Assembly (NCBI GenBank): GCA_964516135.1
Contig: CAZEWN010000009.1
Location: 36,749 to 100,748, forward strand
Direction of reading: 5' to 3'
DNA length: 64,000 nt
Source of the DNA: 34-65-8 sp964516135
GTDB lineage: Bacteria > Pseudomonadota > Alphaproteobacteria > Sphingomonadales > Sphingomonadaceae
A model generated the notes under the pieces. It saw only the letters and a program-made list of their open reading frames with translations, was not told where the DNA came from and ran no database searches. Of the stretch, positions 17,096 through 25,221 are shown piece after piece; position 1 is the stretch's first letter, and each line of letters starts with the position of its first letter. Made by a program: the position numbers and the translations under genes.

Positions 17096-18262
17096 TCACG
17101 ATGATGGCGCGCGGTAGGCGCCCATGACACGGTCAATCCGGCGGGCGAGAGCAAACAGGCCCGCCTCGCAACCTTGTTTTCCCACGATCTGAATGCCCAG
17201 GGGCAAGCCGTCGCCGGTCCACCCCATCGGCAGGCTCAATGCCGGCAAGCCCGCGATGTTTGCGAGGCAGGTGAAGTCAGCTTGGGCGGCCGGCTCCGGT
17301 TCGCTGTGCGGAAAAGCCGGGTTCGGCACGGTGGGCATGACGAGAAAGCCATGACGCGCGACCATCGCTCTCACTTGCTCGCGCGTTCGCGCAAGTATTG
17401 CCGCGTCTTCCGCGCGATCGGGCGCCGACCGGCGGGGGCCGTATGCGATTAGCCGTTGCAGGCGCTCCGAAACGGGCACGCCCGCCAAATGCGCGTGCAG
17501 GCAAGTGGCAACTGCGATGAACCCGGCGAAGCGAATGCGGCTATTGGGATACTCGAGGGTCTCGGCCGCTGGCTTTTCGCCGAGTGCCTTGATCGCAATG
17601 TCGAAACAGCGCTGTACCTCGGGCGCGACCGACACACCGTGGCCGGTGAGCATGAAGCCGCATCTCGCAATATCGCCTCCACCGAAATCCGTCATCAAAC
17701 GGCTGGTACGTTCCAGCAGATCGAGATTGCGCGCCAGCGGTCCAATCGCATCGAGCCGCGGGGCGGCGGGATCGAGCCCGTCCTGGCTGACTCGATCCAT
17801 CGCGGGCTTGAAGCCATAGATCCCGCAATGTGCCGCCGGGATGCGGACCGAACCCATCGTATCGGTGCCCAATGCCACGTCGCATAGTCCCGCCGCGACG
17901 GCCGCGCCGCTGCCGCCCGACGATCCGCCCGGCGAATAACCGATGCGGTGCGGATTTTGGGTTGGCCCAAAATGCGGATTGTCGGTCTTCGCGCCGAGCG
18001 CGGCTTCTTCCATATTCAACGCACCGATGATCGCGGCTCCCGCCGCGCGCAGCTGGGCCACCGTTTCCGCGTCGCGCTCCGCGACCCGGCTGGCCAACGC
18101 CCCGATGCCCCCGGACCAAGGCAGGCCCCGCGCCATGACGTTGGCCTTCACCCCTACGGTCACACCCGCGAGTGGCCCGATGCCTTCTGTTGCCGTCGTA
18201 TCGAAAGCGATGAAGGCATTGAGGGGCGCATTGCGCGCGGCAAGGTCAGCCCAGTCGATCAC
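17096..18262 (-). CDS. Amidase-signature family amidohydrolase
   Basis: 388 residues with the Ser-cisSer-Lys triad of the amidase family. Lys39 lies in TVGVKANVMA, the Gly/Ser-rich signature is GYSPGGSSGGSGAAVA with the cis-Ser near 114-115, and the nucleophile Ser138 is in GTDTMGSVRIPA. It hydrolyses a carboxamide to acid and ammonia. The start is uncertain: GTG 18262 follows the PaaK-like stop by 7 bases, while an in-frame TTG at 18289 would overlap that gene. In this operon it can process the half-amide released by the ring-opening NodB/PuuE-like protein. Confidence 0.93.
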   Translation of the reverse strand: MIDWADLAARNAPLNAFIAFDTTATEGIGPLAGVTVGVKANVMARGLPWSGGIGALASRVAERDAETVAQLRAAGAAIIGALNMEEAALGAKTDNPHFGPTQNPHRIGYSPGGSSGGSGAAVAAGLCDVALGTDTMGSVRIPAAHCGIYGFKPAMDRVSQDGLDPAAPRLDAIGPLARNLDLLERTSRLMTDFGGGDIARCGFMLTGHGVSVAPEVQRCFDIAIKALGEKPAAETLEYPNSRIRFAGFIAVATCLHAHLAGVPVSERLQRLIAYGPRRSAPDRAEDAAILARTREQVRAMVARHGFLVMPTVPNPAFPHSEPEPAAQADFTCLANIAGLPALSLPMGWTGDGLPLGIQIVGKQGCEAGLFALARRIDRVMGAYRAPSS

Positions 18263-18269
18263 GGCGCGT

Positions 18270-19637
18270 TCACACCCCGCGCTCGTCAATTAGGCGCAGC
18301 GGCTTCTGGCGGCGGTCGATCTCAGTGGCTGCCGCCGTCCCGCCGGGCGGGCACAACACCACATCCACTTCGACACCCAGGCCCCGCCGCAACAGCTCCG
18401 CCAACTCGCCCTGATTGCTTTCGCCACGGCTCTCGAGCGTTACGGTCATGCCATCGCGCTGTTGCGTGTCGCGCCGCAGATGGCAGACGTATTCCCCGGT
18501 GAGGTCGGGACGATTTTCAATGATCGCGCCGATTGCGTGTGGGAATACATTGATGCCGCGCAGCTTGACCATGTTGTCGCTGCGCCCCTTGAAGCCGGCG
18601 ATCCGCTTGAACGCGATCTCGCCCCGGCCACCAAGCTCGTGCGTGATGTCATGTGTATTGAAACGGATGCACGGCGCGATGTCGTCCTTGTAGAGGCATG
18701 TGACGACCATGTCCCCGGTCTCTCCGTCGCTGACCGGACGGCCTGTATCGACGTCGAGCAGTTCGAGAAATTGTGCATCTTCCCATACATAGAGGCCGTC
18801 TCGATCCGGCCCCTCGCCGGCGATGCTGCCGGTGTCGCCGACCCCGTACCAGTCGTAAGCCTTGGCTCCGTGCCAGGCATCTTCCGTACTCTTTCGATCC
18901 TCGGTGCCCAGGTGGCCGATGATCATGCGGATCGCGATCCGGTCGAAAAGACCCTCCGCCTCGGCGACCTCGGCGAGCTTGCGGACATAGTCCACGAAAC
19001 CCACGACACAGGTGACACCGAAATCCGCCATCAGACGGACTTGCGCGGCACTGCGCGTCTCGATGCCTGTGCCAGCGGAAAGGAAGATCGAGTTGGTAAA
19101 ATGGGTGACGGCCTCGCGAATGTAATGCCCGCCGTTGATCATTCCGTGGCCGTAAACTGAGTGCACCACGTCGGTCGGCTCCAGCCCCATCCACCGGTAC
19201 ATGCGCCCAACCAACAGGTTGCCAACCTCCCGCCCTTTAGGGCCAAACATCAGCACTTGTGGCTTGCCAGTCGTGCCGCTGGTGGTGTGGAACACTGTCG
19301 GCGCGCGGGTGCCGGGTTCGGTCATCCCGTGGAAATCGCCATAAGGCGGATGTTCGGCGATCGATGCCATCAAGTCAGACTTGTCGTAGACCGGCAATTT
19401 TTCGATATCGGCAAGCCCGCGGATATCACATGGCTCGATACCACGCGCACCCCACAGCCGCCGGTAGAAGGGGATTTGCCAGCCACGCTCCATCAGCCGC
19501 CTGAATTGCGCGTCCTGCAAGGCGAACAGTTCATCGCGGCTCATCGCGCGGTAACGGCTCACGAATGCATCCCCCACGGGATATTCGGCCAGAATCCGTT
19601 GATGATCGTAAGCTTCGAAGTAAGTCGGAAAGGTCAT
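18270..19637 (-). CDS. PaaK-like phenylacetate-CoA ligase family protein
   Basis: 455 residues of the PaaK branch of adenylate-forming enzymes. The N-terminal pattern is LQDAQFRRLMERGWQIPFYRRLW; the P-loop is TTSGTTGKPQVLMF near residue 118, later GHLGTEDRKS and YDWYGVGDTGSIAGE replace the usual Tyr-Gly motif, and FKGRSDNMVKLRGINVFP is the hinge of PaaK enzymes. It forms a CoA thioester of an aryl- or alkyl-acid. Coupled to both neighbours by overlap: the MmgE/PrpD stop and this start share bases 19634-19637. It is likely the activation step for the acid made by this operon. Confidence 0.92.
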   Translation of the reverse strand: MTFPTYFEAYDHQRILAEYPVGDAFVSRYRAMSRDELFALQDAQFRRLMERGWQIPFYRRLWGARGIEPCDIRGLADIEKLPVYDKSDLMASIAEHPPYGDFHGMTEPGTRAPTVFHTTSGTTGKPQVLMFGPKGREVGNLLVGRMYRWMGLEPTDVVHSVYGHGMINGGHYIREAVTHFTNSIFLSAGTGIETRSAAQVRLMADFGVTCVVGFVDYVRKLAEVAEAEGLFDRIAIRMIIGHLGTEDRKSTEDAWHGAKAYDWYGVGDTGSIAGEGPDRDGLYVWEDAQFLELLDVDTGRPVSDGETGDMVVTCLYKDDIAPCIRFNTHDITHELGGRGEIAFKRIAGFKGRSDNMVKLRGINVFPHAIGAIIENRPDLTGEYVCHLRRDTQQRDGMTVTLESRGESNQGELAELLRRGLGVEVDVVLCPPGGTAAATEIDRRQKPLRLIDERGV

Positions 19638-20920
19638 GCGGTATCCGTGAAATAGGCAAGCGGGTCGGAAAATATGCGGGGATCGGCACTGGTTGGCGCG
19701 ATATCGCGGGCAAGATTCAGTTTCTCCCGCGATTGGGCGGGCGATAGCGGATTGGCCGGGCTGCCCAATGTGTGCGCGATCGCGTGCGTTTCGCGCCGCC
19801 CGTCACGCCAGGTCAGCGTCAGCTGCTGCGGGAACAACGCATTCGGGTCGCCATTGCCGTCGTCGCTCAGGCTGACCTTGCGTGCCAAGGCACCCAGGGC
19901 GGGATCGGCGATGTCCCGTGGCGAAAACCTGCGCGGATCGATCAGCCGGTCGGTTATCATCAGCGCAGCCAGGTAGGGCAGGCACAGTCGCGCCCACGCC
20001 GGCTGCATCTCGGGTGAGTAGGGGCGGTCAACCAGTCGGCGGATCAGGGGCGGACAAGCAAGCTCCACACCCTCGATCGCCGCCGGATCAGGCGCAATTT
20101 CTTGCAGTAGCCCCAACGCGGCATGGCTTGCGCGGCCCGAAGGATAAGGTTTCGTGCTGACCTCGCCGATCCGCCACGTTGAACCAAGGCCGCCGCTGTA
20201 CCGACCGAGTGTGCCGCGTTCGAAAAGCGCGAAATAGCCAAACGGGCCTTCCAGTGGATCACGCGGGCCTGCGAACCCCGCCCGGGCCAGATCGCTCGCC
20301 AGCACAGCCGCGCGTGCCGCATTGGCGATCTGAAACGGCAGCGTCTCCAGCCCCTCGACGTGCGCCTGCATCGTTCCCGCAGCCGACGAATACGCCAGGC
20401 CCAGCGCATCGGCCAGCGGCGCGCCGTCGATCCGCGCCACCGCCAGCGCCGCACCCATCACCCCGCACACGGCAGGGCGGAAAAAGCGCATCGCCTCGTC
20501 TGCCGCCAAACCGAGCCCGGAAGCGACATCGACGCCGACGGCAAGCGCGGCCAGCGCCTCGTCGGGGTCGACGCCGCCGTGGCGATCGATCGCTGCCCCC
20601 AGCGCAGCTGTCACGACGCTGAGCGCATGGACGACGGCGGGTTCGTGCACCGCATCCCATTCAAGGCAGTGGATGCGATACCCGTTGACGAACGCCGCCG
20701 ATGCCGCTGGTAAACGCTCTGCGGTGCCGATCAGCCGCGCGTCGCCATTGGCGCCAGCGGCGCGCGCGACGTGCAGGATCGCGCTTTCTCCAGGGGCGCC
20801 CACCCCCGCCGCTCCCACCGCAAGGGTGTCCCCTAGCAATCGGACCGCGTGATCGCGCACGTCTGGGCTCAGCGTGTGACTGGCGCCTGCGAAATCGAGG
20901 ATGGCCCGCGTTGCTTTCAC
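19634..20920 (-). CDS. MmgE/PrpD family protein, second of a pair
   Basis: 428 residues of the MmgE/PrpD fold (2-methylcitrate dehydratase, cis-aconitate decarboxylase, iminodisuccinate epimerase). It has ARLIGTAERLPAASAAFVNG and HCLEWDAVHEPAVVHALSVV in the first half, where active-site His/Asp residues of the family occur, and ISTKPYPSGRASHAALGLL-like substrate-loop sequence (VSTKPYPSGRASHA). Shorter than PrpD (about 480). It follows a second MmgE/PrpD gene with a 4-base overlap; the pair may act as a hetero-oligomer or on successive intermediates. Substrates of the family are di- and tricarboxylic acids. Confidence 0.9.
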   Translation of the reverse strand: MKATRAILDFAGASHTLSPDVRDHAVRLLGDTLAVGAAGVGAPGESAILHVARAAGANGDARLIGTAERLPAASAAFVNGYRIHCLEWDAVHEPAVVHALSVVTAALGAAIDRHGGVDPDEALAALAVGVDVASGLGLAADEAMRFFRPAVCGVMGAALAVARIDGAPLADALGLAYSSAAGTMQAHVEGLETLPFQIANAARAAVLASDLARAGFAGPRDPLEGPFGYFALFERGTLGRYSGGLGSTWRIGEVSTKPYPSGRASHAALGLLQEIAPDPAAIEGVELACPPLIRRLVDRPYSPEMQPAWARLCLPYLAALMITDRLIDPRRFSPRDIADPALGALARKVSLSDDGNGDPNALFPQQLTLTWRDGRRETHAIAHTLGSPANPLSPAQSREKLNLARDIAPTSADPRIFSDPLAYFTDTA

Positions 20921-22104
20921 GCCAGCCAGCTTTCCAGCAGCGTGCTGATTGCTTCTGCATCGTTGCCCTCCAGCGCCACCGCGCGGGCACGCTCAGCCTC
21001 AGCGGGTTGCAGCCCTCCCCATCGCGCCAGCGTGGACATCTTGTTCACGATCGTCGCTTCATCAATGGGGCGTTCCGGATCGCCCCGCGTGTCGATCAGT
21101 TCCAGTCCATTCACCCGCGCACCGAAATGAGCGGGATAGCGCGCGCTGATCGCGGAATCCTCCACGATGTCCACCTGCGCGCGCAGATGTGCCAGCGCGC
21201 CCACCGCGTCCATCGTGAAATCACCGGGTACGGCATTGCGTCCATCCGCAACAACCGCGAGCGCATGTTGCAACGAGAACTTCGCTTCGATTTCGCTGGT
21301 CGGGCTTGGCCTGTCGCAGAAAACCAGCGCGTCGGCATAGGTTTCGACATGGAATGGCGGTCGCAGCATGCCTTTGGCGCGCAATTCCATTGCCGCGTCG
21401 ATCGCGGGATGAGCATGCCGACACGCCGCCCACGGCTTGAAGCTAACCTCGCTGATCTTCCAGCTGGTACCTAACCGCATCGGGCGAGCCTTGGCGCAGG
21501 TCGCCGCGTAGAGCCCTTGCGGCCCCTCCAGCACGCGTGTCGGCCCGACATTGCCCATTGCTGCGAACGCCGCCGCGCGGCGCCCTGTCGCCACCGCATG
21601 GAGCACATGCCACTGCTTGCCCGCACCCGCCTCGTGCCGCATTTGCCAGAGCCCGCCACTTACCGAGCCGGCGAACCCCAGCGCGGAGTGCATCGCGCCT
21701 TGCGACGCTGATGCCGCCGCCGCGCCGAACACCCCCGCAGTCGCAGTGGGATGGAAATGTGCGTAGTGCTCGTCGTCGAACGTTTCGCCGACCGCGATCA
21801 TCGCCTCGTAGCCGCGCACCGCGGCGTCGAGCAAGTTGTCCATCGCCCCGTGCGCGCCGATCACGGCGGGCCAGATCACGGGGCCAGGATGCAGCCGCCC
21901 CCTGCGGTGAACATCGTCCATCTCAAGCACATTGCCGAGCAGGGTCGCGCGCTGCAGCGCATCGCCAGCGAAAAGTTCCGCGCGTCGTGCACCAGCAACG
22001 CAGGCCAGCCAATCAAGCAAATGCAACCGCGCGCGCTTTCGCTCGCTTTCACCAACCGGCCGCGCTAGCGAGGTGGCAAGTTGCACGAGCAGCGGTTCAG
22101 TCAC
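20917..22104 (-). CDS. MmgE/PrpD family protein, first of a pair
   Basis: 395 residues, MmgE/PrpD fold. The segment LEMDDVHRRGRLHPGPVIWPAVIG matches the family pattern with D-D-x-H and HPG, followed by GYEAMIAVGETFDDEHYAHFHPTATAGVFGAAAA. The substrate loop is EVSFKPWAACRHAHPAIDAA. The start is GTG at 22104 with GGGAGAG upstream. It heads a ten-gene minus-strand operon (22104 to 13151) in which every junction overlaps or is a few bases. Divergent from the GntR regulator at 22182. It retains the D-D-x-H pattern of active family members, whereas its partner at 19634 has E-W-D-A-V-H. Confidence 0.9.
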   Translation of the reverse strand: MTEPLLVQLATSLARPVGESERKRARLHLLDWLACVAGARRAELFAGDALQRATLLGNVLEMDDVHRRGRLHPGPVIWPAVIGAHGAMDNLLDAAVRGYEAMIAVGETFDDEHYAHFHPTATAGVFGAAAASASQGAMHSALGFAGSVSGGLWQMRHEAGAGKQWHVLHAVATGRRAAAFAAMGNVGPTRVLEGPQGLYAATCAKARPMRLGTSWKISEVSFKPWAACRHAHPAIDAAMELRAKGMLRPPFHVETYADALVFCDRPSPTSEIEAKFSLQHALAVVADGRNAVPGDFTMDAVGALAHLRAQVDIVEDSAISARYPAHFGARVNGLELIDTRGDPERPIDEATIVNKMSTLARWGGLQPAEAERARAVALEGNDAEAISTLLESWLA

Positions 22105-22181
22105 CGGGCCGCTCTCCCGACCCGAGCGAATTGTGGGAGATTGCCTTGCCTGCCGGAACCGACGCGAAGCCGCGCGAGACG
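22105..22181. promoter_or_regulatory. Divergent promoter region of the ten-gene operon and the GntR gene
   Basis: Seventy-seven bases between the first MmgE/PrpD gene (GTG 22104, -) and the regulator (ATG 22182, +). It must hold promoters for both, but no TTGTCCGGACAA copy or other palindrome is visible here, unlike the other promoter regions of the island. The regulator, if it acts here, would use a different or weaker site. Confidence 0.5.
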
Positions 22182-22907
22182 ATGGCCACCCCGCGCTATC
22201 TTCAACTTGCGGGTGAACTTCGCGACGAGGTGTTGGCGGGCCGGTTCGGCCACGATAACCCCTTCCCGACGGAAAGCGAACTTTGCAAGCGCTACGATGT
22301 GAGCCGATTTACGGTGCGCGAAGCGTTGCGCCGCCTTCAGGCGGAGGGGCTTATCGCCCGCCGCCGTGGCTCGGGTACGGTTGTCCAGCCGGCGGCAGCG
22401 CGCGGCGGAGCGCTGCACCAGCCGCTCTCGAACGTCGGCGAAATCCTGCAGTACGCGCGCGATAGCGAGGTAACCTATGCCGCGGTTGGGTGTGCCGGTT
22501 TGCCTGCCACCGTCGCCGAACAGATCGGCGAAGATACGCAGGGCGCCTGGCATTGTTTTCGAGGCGTGCGGCGCCATGCTTCCGACGCCCGCCCGATCGC
22601 GGTGACCGATGCGTTTTTCCACGAGCGATTGGGTGATGCCGTCAGCCGCCTCGACCTGTCCGCGGGCACGTTGTTCAGTCAGGTCGAGCGCCTCTCGGGT
22701 GTCGCCATCGGCAAGGTGACACAGGATATTCAAGCCGTCGCTGCCAACCGCGAGATAGCCGACGCGCTCGAGATCGACGCGGACAGTCCGGTCCTGCGCA
22801 TCCTGCGCTGTTATCTCGACCCCAAGGGGCGGGTGTTTGAAATCTCCGTCAGCCATCACCCCGGTGACCGGTTCGCCTATTCGATGCACATCGACGTCGA
22901 TACCTGA
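22182..22907 (+). CDS. GntR-family transcriptional regulator, HutC/UTRA type
   Basis: 241 residues. A winged helix-turn-helix occupies about residues 5-70 (YLQLAGELRDEVLAGRFG, PTESELCKRYDVSRFTVREALRRLQAEGLI, RRRGSGTVVQP), typical of GntR proteins. The rest matches the UTRA ligand-binding domain of the HutC subfamily: HCFRGVRRHASD, VTDAFFHERL and the closing LRCYLDPKGRVFEISVSHHPGDRFAY. HutC-type repressors bind palindromes with a GT-N4-AC core (for example the DasR-type site with GTCTAGAC), which is the layout of TTGTCCGGACAA. It is therefore the best candidate for the regulator of the seven sites. The ATG at 22182 is used because upstream extension lacks similarity. Confidence 0.93.
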   Translation: MATPRYLQLAGELRDEVLAGRFGHDNPFPTESELCKRYDVSRFTVREALRRLQAEGLIARRRGSGTVVQPAAARGGALHQPLSNVGEILQYARDSEVTYAAVGCAGLPATVAEQIGEDTQGAWHCFRGVRRHASDARPIAVTDAFFHERLGDAVSRLDLSAGTLFSQVERLSGVAIGKVTQDIQAVAANREIADALEIDADSPVLRILRCYLDPKGRVFEISVSHHPGDRFAYSMHIDVDT

Positions 22908-22912
22908 GCGCC

Positions 22913-23998
22913 TCATCGTCCGCCCAGTCCGGGCACGCTTGACGGCGACCACGGCTCTTCGCTCGAAAAGCGGATCGGCGGGGCAACATGGCTCGTCCCG
23001 TCGACGCCTTCCACCAGCAGACCACGCTCGGCAATGTAGGGTTCCCTCAGCGCTTCGCGAAAATCGAGCACTGGGGCGAAGGCGACATCCTTGTCCGCAA
23101 ACCACGCGGTCCACTCATCGCGAGTGCGCGTGGCGAAGGTCGCGCGCAAGAAAGCGATCAGCGCTTCCTGCTCACCCGCCGGAGCCTCCGCAACAGGGAT
23201 CAGGTCGGTCCGCTGAAGGGCGGTCAACAAGTTGCGGACAAACTTCAGTTCGCGGCCGCCGAGTGCGATGTGGCGTGCGTCCGCCGTCGCGTAGACCTGA
23301 TAGAAGGCAGCGCCACCGAGCGAGCGTTGCCGCGCACTGAGCGGAGCAGCGCCGCCACTGATCGCATCCCCGGCGATATGTGCGCACCAGGGCAGCATGC
23401 TGTCGAACATGGCACAGTCGATATGGTCTCCCTCCCCCGTCCGCTCGCGCCCCAACAATGCCATGAGGACCGCCGCCAGCGCCGTCAGCCCAGCCGCCAT
23501 GTCGGCGCTGGGCACGCCAGGCACCACCGGTGTTCCATCGACGCCATCATTGACCGACAGGAAGCCCGCCAGCGCCTGCACCGCTAGGTCGTGCGCCGGA
23601 TGATGCGCCATCGCGCCAGTCTGGCCAAACGCGCTGATCGAGCAATAGATCATGCGCGGGTTGATCGCGCGCACCGCCTCGTAGCCGAAACCGAGGCGCT
23701 CCATTACTCCGGGCCGGAAGCCCTCGACGAACACATCCGCGCCGCGGCACAGCTCGACCAGTTGCGCCCGCCCCTCATCGGTCTTGAGATCGAGCACAAC
23801 GCTCGTCTTGCCGCGATTGAGGTTGGCGAACCAGACCGAATGCCCGGCCTGGAACGGCGCCTGGTCGCGTGCCGGATCGCCTCCGGGCGGCTCGATCTTG
23901 ATCACATCCGCACCGTGGTCGGCCATCATCACGGTCATCATCGGGCCAGGCAGAAACTGGGTGCAATCGATAACGCGAATGCCGGTCAACTTCCCCAT
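22913..23998 (-). CDS. CaiB/BaiF family III CoA-transferase
   Basis: 361 residues of the family III CoA-transferases. It begins LTGIRVIDCTQFLPGPMMTVMMADHGADVIKIEPPGGDP, has FVEGFRPGVMERLGFGYEAV, and the catalytic Asp in HPAHDLAVQALAGFLS. It moves CoA between a free acid and an acyl-CoA donor such as succinyl-CoA. Last of five genes (27774 to 22913, -) with a second CaiB gene four bases upstream, an acyl-CoA dehydrogenase, MaoC and CitE. Convergent with the GntR gene, 5 bases apart. Two neighbouring CaiB genes may form a heterodimer or serve two acids. Confidence 0.92.
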   Translation of the reverse strand: MGKLTGIRVIDCTQFLPGPMMTVMMADHGADVIKIEPPGGDPARDQAPFQAGHSVWFANLNRGKTSVVLDLKTDEGRAQLVELCRGADVFVEGFRPGVMERLGFGYEAVRAINPRMIYCSISAFGQTGAMAHHPAHDLAVQALAGFLSVNDGVDGTPVVPGVPSADMAAGLTALAAVLMALLGRERTGEGDHIDCAMFDSMLPWCAHIAGDAISGGAAPLSARQRSLGGAAFYQVYATADARHIALGGRELKFVRNLLTALQRTDLIPVAEAPAGEQEALIAFLRATFATRTRDEWTAWFADKDVAFAPVLDFREALREPYIAERGLLVEGVDGTSHVAPPIRFSSEEPWSPSSVPGLGGR

Positions 23999-24002
23999 CG
24001 CC

Positions 24003-25211
24003 TCAGACCACGCCGCTCGCGCGCAGATCGGCAATCGCGGCCGCGTCATAGCCGAGCTCGCCCAGGATACCGTCGCTATCGGCGCCCAGCAACGGGGCCG
24101 CCCGGTTGGGCAGGCGCTGACCGTCAACCCTGATCGGGCTGGCCAACACCTTCATCCCCGGACGATCCGGATGATCGACCACATCGCGCATGCCGATCGT
24201 ATCGAGCCACGGATTGTCGAGCGCATCGGCAAGTTCATAAACCGGCGCAACCGGCACGTGCCCGCCAAGCAGATCCTGCCAATAGGCCATCGGATGCTTC
24301 GCGAATTCGGCGTCGAGCAACAGGGTCAGCGCATCCCGGTTCGCAAGACGGCGCTCGTTAGTCGTGAAGCGCGGATCGTCGCGCAGGTCCGCCCGCCCGA
24401 TCCGTTCGATTAGCACGTCCCAGAATTTGGGCAGTTGGCACATGACGAACATCCACCCGTCGGATGCGGGGAACATCTGGCTGGGCGTGGCGGTGGGATG
24501 CGCGCTGCGCGGGGTGCGCTGCGTTTCGTCGGCCTCGTTCATGTACCACAGCGCCGGATAGCTGGTCTGATGGATCGCCGCCGACAGGAGATCGGTGTCT
24601 ACGTCACGCCCCTCGCCATTTCTCTGCGCGTCGACTAGCGCGGCAAGCAGTCCAATCGAGAAGAGCGTGCCGGTCATGAAATCGACCATCGACAGGCCCA
24701 TGCGCTGCGGCGCGCCGCCAGGCTCACCCGTCAGCTGGCAATATCCTGCCTCGGCCTGCATCAGATAGTCATAACCGGGCCACCTGGATCGGGCATTGTC
24801 GCGTCCATAAGCTGACAGGTGCGCGCAGACGATCGCCGGATTGACCGCCTTCAAGGCATCGTAGGTCAGCCCCAGCCGCGCGGGTAAATCGCCGCGCAAG
24901 TTGTTGGCGACGGCGTGGCTTCGCGCCACCAGGCGGTGGAAGACCTCGCGCCCCTCCCCCGCGCTCAGATCGAGCGTCAGTGACCGCTTGTTGAGGTTGA
25001 AGCTCTGGAAATAGAGGCTTTCGCCATCGCGCAGGAAATGTGGCCCGACGGCGCGCGCCGTGTCGCCCCCGCCATGCCCACCTTTTGCGGGTGGTTCGAT
25101 CTTGATCACCTCGGCCCCGAGTTGCGCGAGATGCATCGTGCCATAGGGGCCAGCGCCGTACTGCTCGGCGCTGACGATCCGAAAGCCGGCGAGGGGGAGC
25201 GCGCGTGTCAT
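24003..25211 (-). CDS. CaiB/BaiF family III CoA-transferase
   Basis: 402 residues. The family start is LAGFRIVSAEQYGAGPYGTMHLAQLGAEVIKIEPP; LTLDLSAGEGREVFHRLVARSHAVANN and LRGDLPARLGLTYDALKAVNP follow, and the active Asp is in RWPGYDYLMQAEAGYCQLTG. It makes a CoA thioester from a free acid using an acyl-CoA donor. It lies 10 bases after the acyl-CoA dehydrogenase gene (minus strand) and 4 bases before the second CaiB gene. In the proposed route it supplies the substrate of the dehydrogenase. Confidence 0.92.
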   Translation of the reverse strand: MTRALPLAGFRIVSAEQYGAGPYGTMHLAQLGAEVIKIEPPAKGGHGGGDTARAVGPHFLRDGESLYFQSFNLNKRSLTLDLSAGEGREVFHRLVARSHAVANNLRGDLPARLGLTYDALKAVNPAIVCAHLSAYGRDNARSRWPGYDYLMQAEAGYCQLTGEPGGAPQRMGLSMVDFMTGTLFSIGLLAALVDAQRNGEGRDVDTDLLSAAIHQTSYPALWYMNEADETQRTPRSAHPTATPSQMFPASDGWMFVMCQLPKFWDVLIERIGRADLRDDPRFTTNERRLANRDALTLLLDAEFAKHPMAYWQDLLGGHVPVAPVYELADALDNPWLDTIGMRDVVDHPDRPGMKVLASPIRVDGQRLPNRAAPLLGADSDGILGELGYDAAAIADLRASGVV

Positions 25212-25221
25212 CGGACCGCGA

